From NCBI GenBank assembly GCA_029783825.1, contig JAREIK010002032.1:430318-494317 (forward strand): 64,000 bases of DNA, written 5' to 3'. The translations under genes were made by a program, and so were the position numbers. The notes under the pieces were generated by a model, which was not told where the DNA came from, did no database searches, and saw only the letters and a program-made list of their open reading frames with translations. The DNA comes from Sapria himalayana (Eukaryota; Streptophyta; Magnoliopsida; Malpighiales; Rafflesiaceae). Shown piece after piece: positions 63,301 to 64,000 of the stretch. How positions within the stretch are numbered: position 1 is the stretch's first letter; the number at the start of each line of letters is the position of its first letter.

Positions 63301-64000
63301 TCATATAAATTAAATATAAACAATATTAATGATAGATATTATAATAATGATCAAAAATTAAATTAACAAACTATTATTAAAATCTAAATATTAATTAAAA
63401 TATATTTACATAACACAAAATGATTCAAAATCAAATCAAAATATTTTACTAAATAATAATATTTAATTTTTAAATTTTTTCTTCTTTTTTTAAGCTTATA
63501 TTTTTTTTGATTAAATATAAATTAGTTAAATATTATTTGTCTCAATCGAAATTTATTTTGAATTAAATTTTTTTAATAATTAAACTATAAATAATTAAAA
63601 TGAATATTTAAAATTATAATAAATAGAAATATAAATTAGATTTATTATATAATAAGTAAAATATAGCTATTAAAAGGTTTATGTATTTAGTGGTTTCGGG
63701 GTTTATGAGCTTACTGATTTAAGTAAGTAATCATTTAATGATCTGTAGGTTTTATTTAAAAAATAAAATAACAAAAAATTTATTTTTATTATTTTTTCTC
63801 ATTTTTTAAGGTTATAACTTTTGAAAATATAATAATTTTTAAATATTTTTCAAAAGTGAATACATTATTTATTAATAATAATCATAATAATTATATATCA
63901 TATAAATTCAATATGAATAATTTTATTGATATATATTCTAATAATAATCAAAAAATAAATTAAAAATTTATTATGAAGAAGATTGATATTACTTAAAATA

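Larger units (their letters stand above)
53045..64000 (+). repeat. AT-rich satellite array, plus orientation (to the window end)
   Basis: Cores are centred at about 53551, 54291, 54900, 55641, 56249, 56841, 57449, 58051, 58653, 59252, 59841, 60367, 60967, 61713, 62303, 62899 and 63814. Subtype order from 55474 to 58650 repeats 44260-47300; the subtype at 62899 repeats 56841 and 45602. Truncated fusions occur at about 55465, 60240 and 63280. A local AT-rich expansion sits at about 60150-60220, with 'aatttatataaattatattt' duplicated. The array continues past the window. No coding content. Confidence 0.92.

Noticed and set aside
1..64000. Regularly spaced palindromes resembling a giant CRISPR-like or terminator array
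   Set aside because: The spacing is about 600 bp and the spacers are themselves repeats. The setting is a plant satellite, with no cas genes or bacterial features.
1..64000. Organelle or bacterial/endosymbiont origin suggested by the very low G+C
   Set aside because: No tRNA, rRNA or organelle genes are seen. Eukaryotic hAT elements with an intron and plant-type telomere motifs fit nuclear heterochromatin.

Overview
This is a nuclear window from a flowering plant, almost certainly pericentromeric or otherwise heterochromatic. It holds no intact gene. The evidence for a plant is two decayed hAT (Ac-like) DNA transposons with a BED/hAT transposase, an 8-bp target site and a 91-bp GT-AG intron, plus many exact or near TTTAGGG (plant telomere-type) heptamers. 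I cannot name the species.

About 85% of the window is one very AT-rich satellite family. By my own counting of core-to-core distances the basic monomer is about 600 bp: most spacings are 595-606 bp, some diverged types are 534-590 bp, and a class with an internal duplication is 715-745 bp. There are roughly 85-90 monomers. Each monomer has three parts: (1) a 26-32 bp palindrome built from two copies of the half-arm TTTTCAAAGGTTA; (2) about 390 bp of A/T-rich filler; (3) about 100 bp of degenerate TTTAGGG-like heptamers and octamers that leads into the next palindrome. The monomers fall into recognisable subtypes that recur in the same order in distant parts of the window, so the array has grown by copying multi-monomer blocks.

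Layout, with '+' meaning the orientation in which the telomere-like domain reads TTTAGG: 1-1582 minus; 1583-1594 a 12-bp transposon-end relic at an inversion junction; 1595-9845 plus; 9846-13509 hAT copy 1; 13510-23221 plus; 23222-29340 minus, with a small non-satellite insert at 24211-24409; 29341-31065 a non-satellite island; 31066-38000 plus; 38001-41700 hAT copy 2; 41701-49321 plus; 49322-50085 a second non-satellite insert; 50086-53044 minus; 53045-64000 plus.

The two hAT elements sit at the same nucleotide of the same monomer subtype and share their left flank for about 4 kb. They therefore descend from one insertion that was later carried along when the satellite block was duplicated. 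A third copy of that locus appears at 1583 onward: only about 12 bp of the right transposon end remains, directly at a satellite inversion junction, but its right flank shares private variants with the right flank of hAT copy 2. The most unusual feature is the palindrome. In several monomers both arms carry matching changes, so symmetry is kept while sequence drifts. This suggests arm-to-arm correction (fold-back repair or gene conversion) or selection for a hairpin or dyad.
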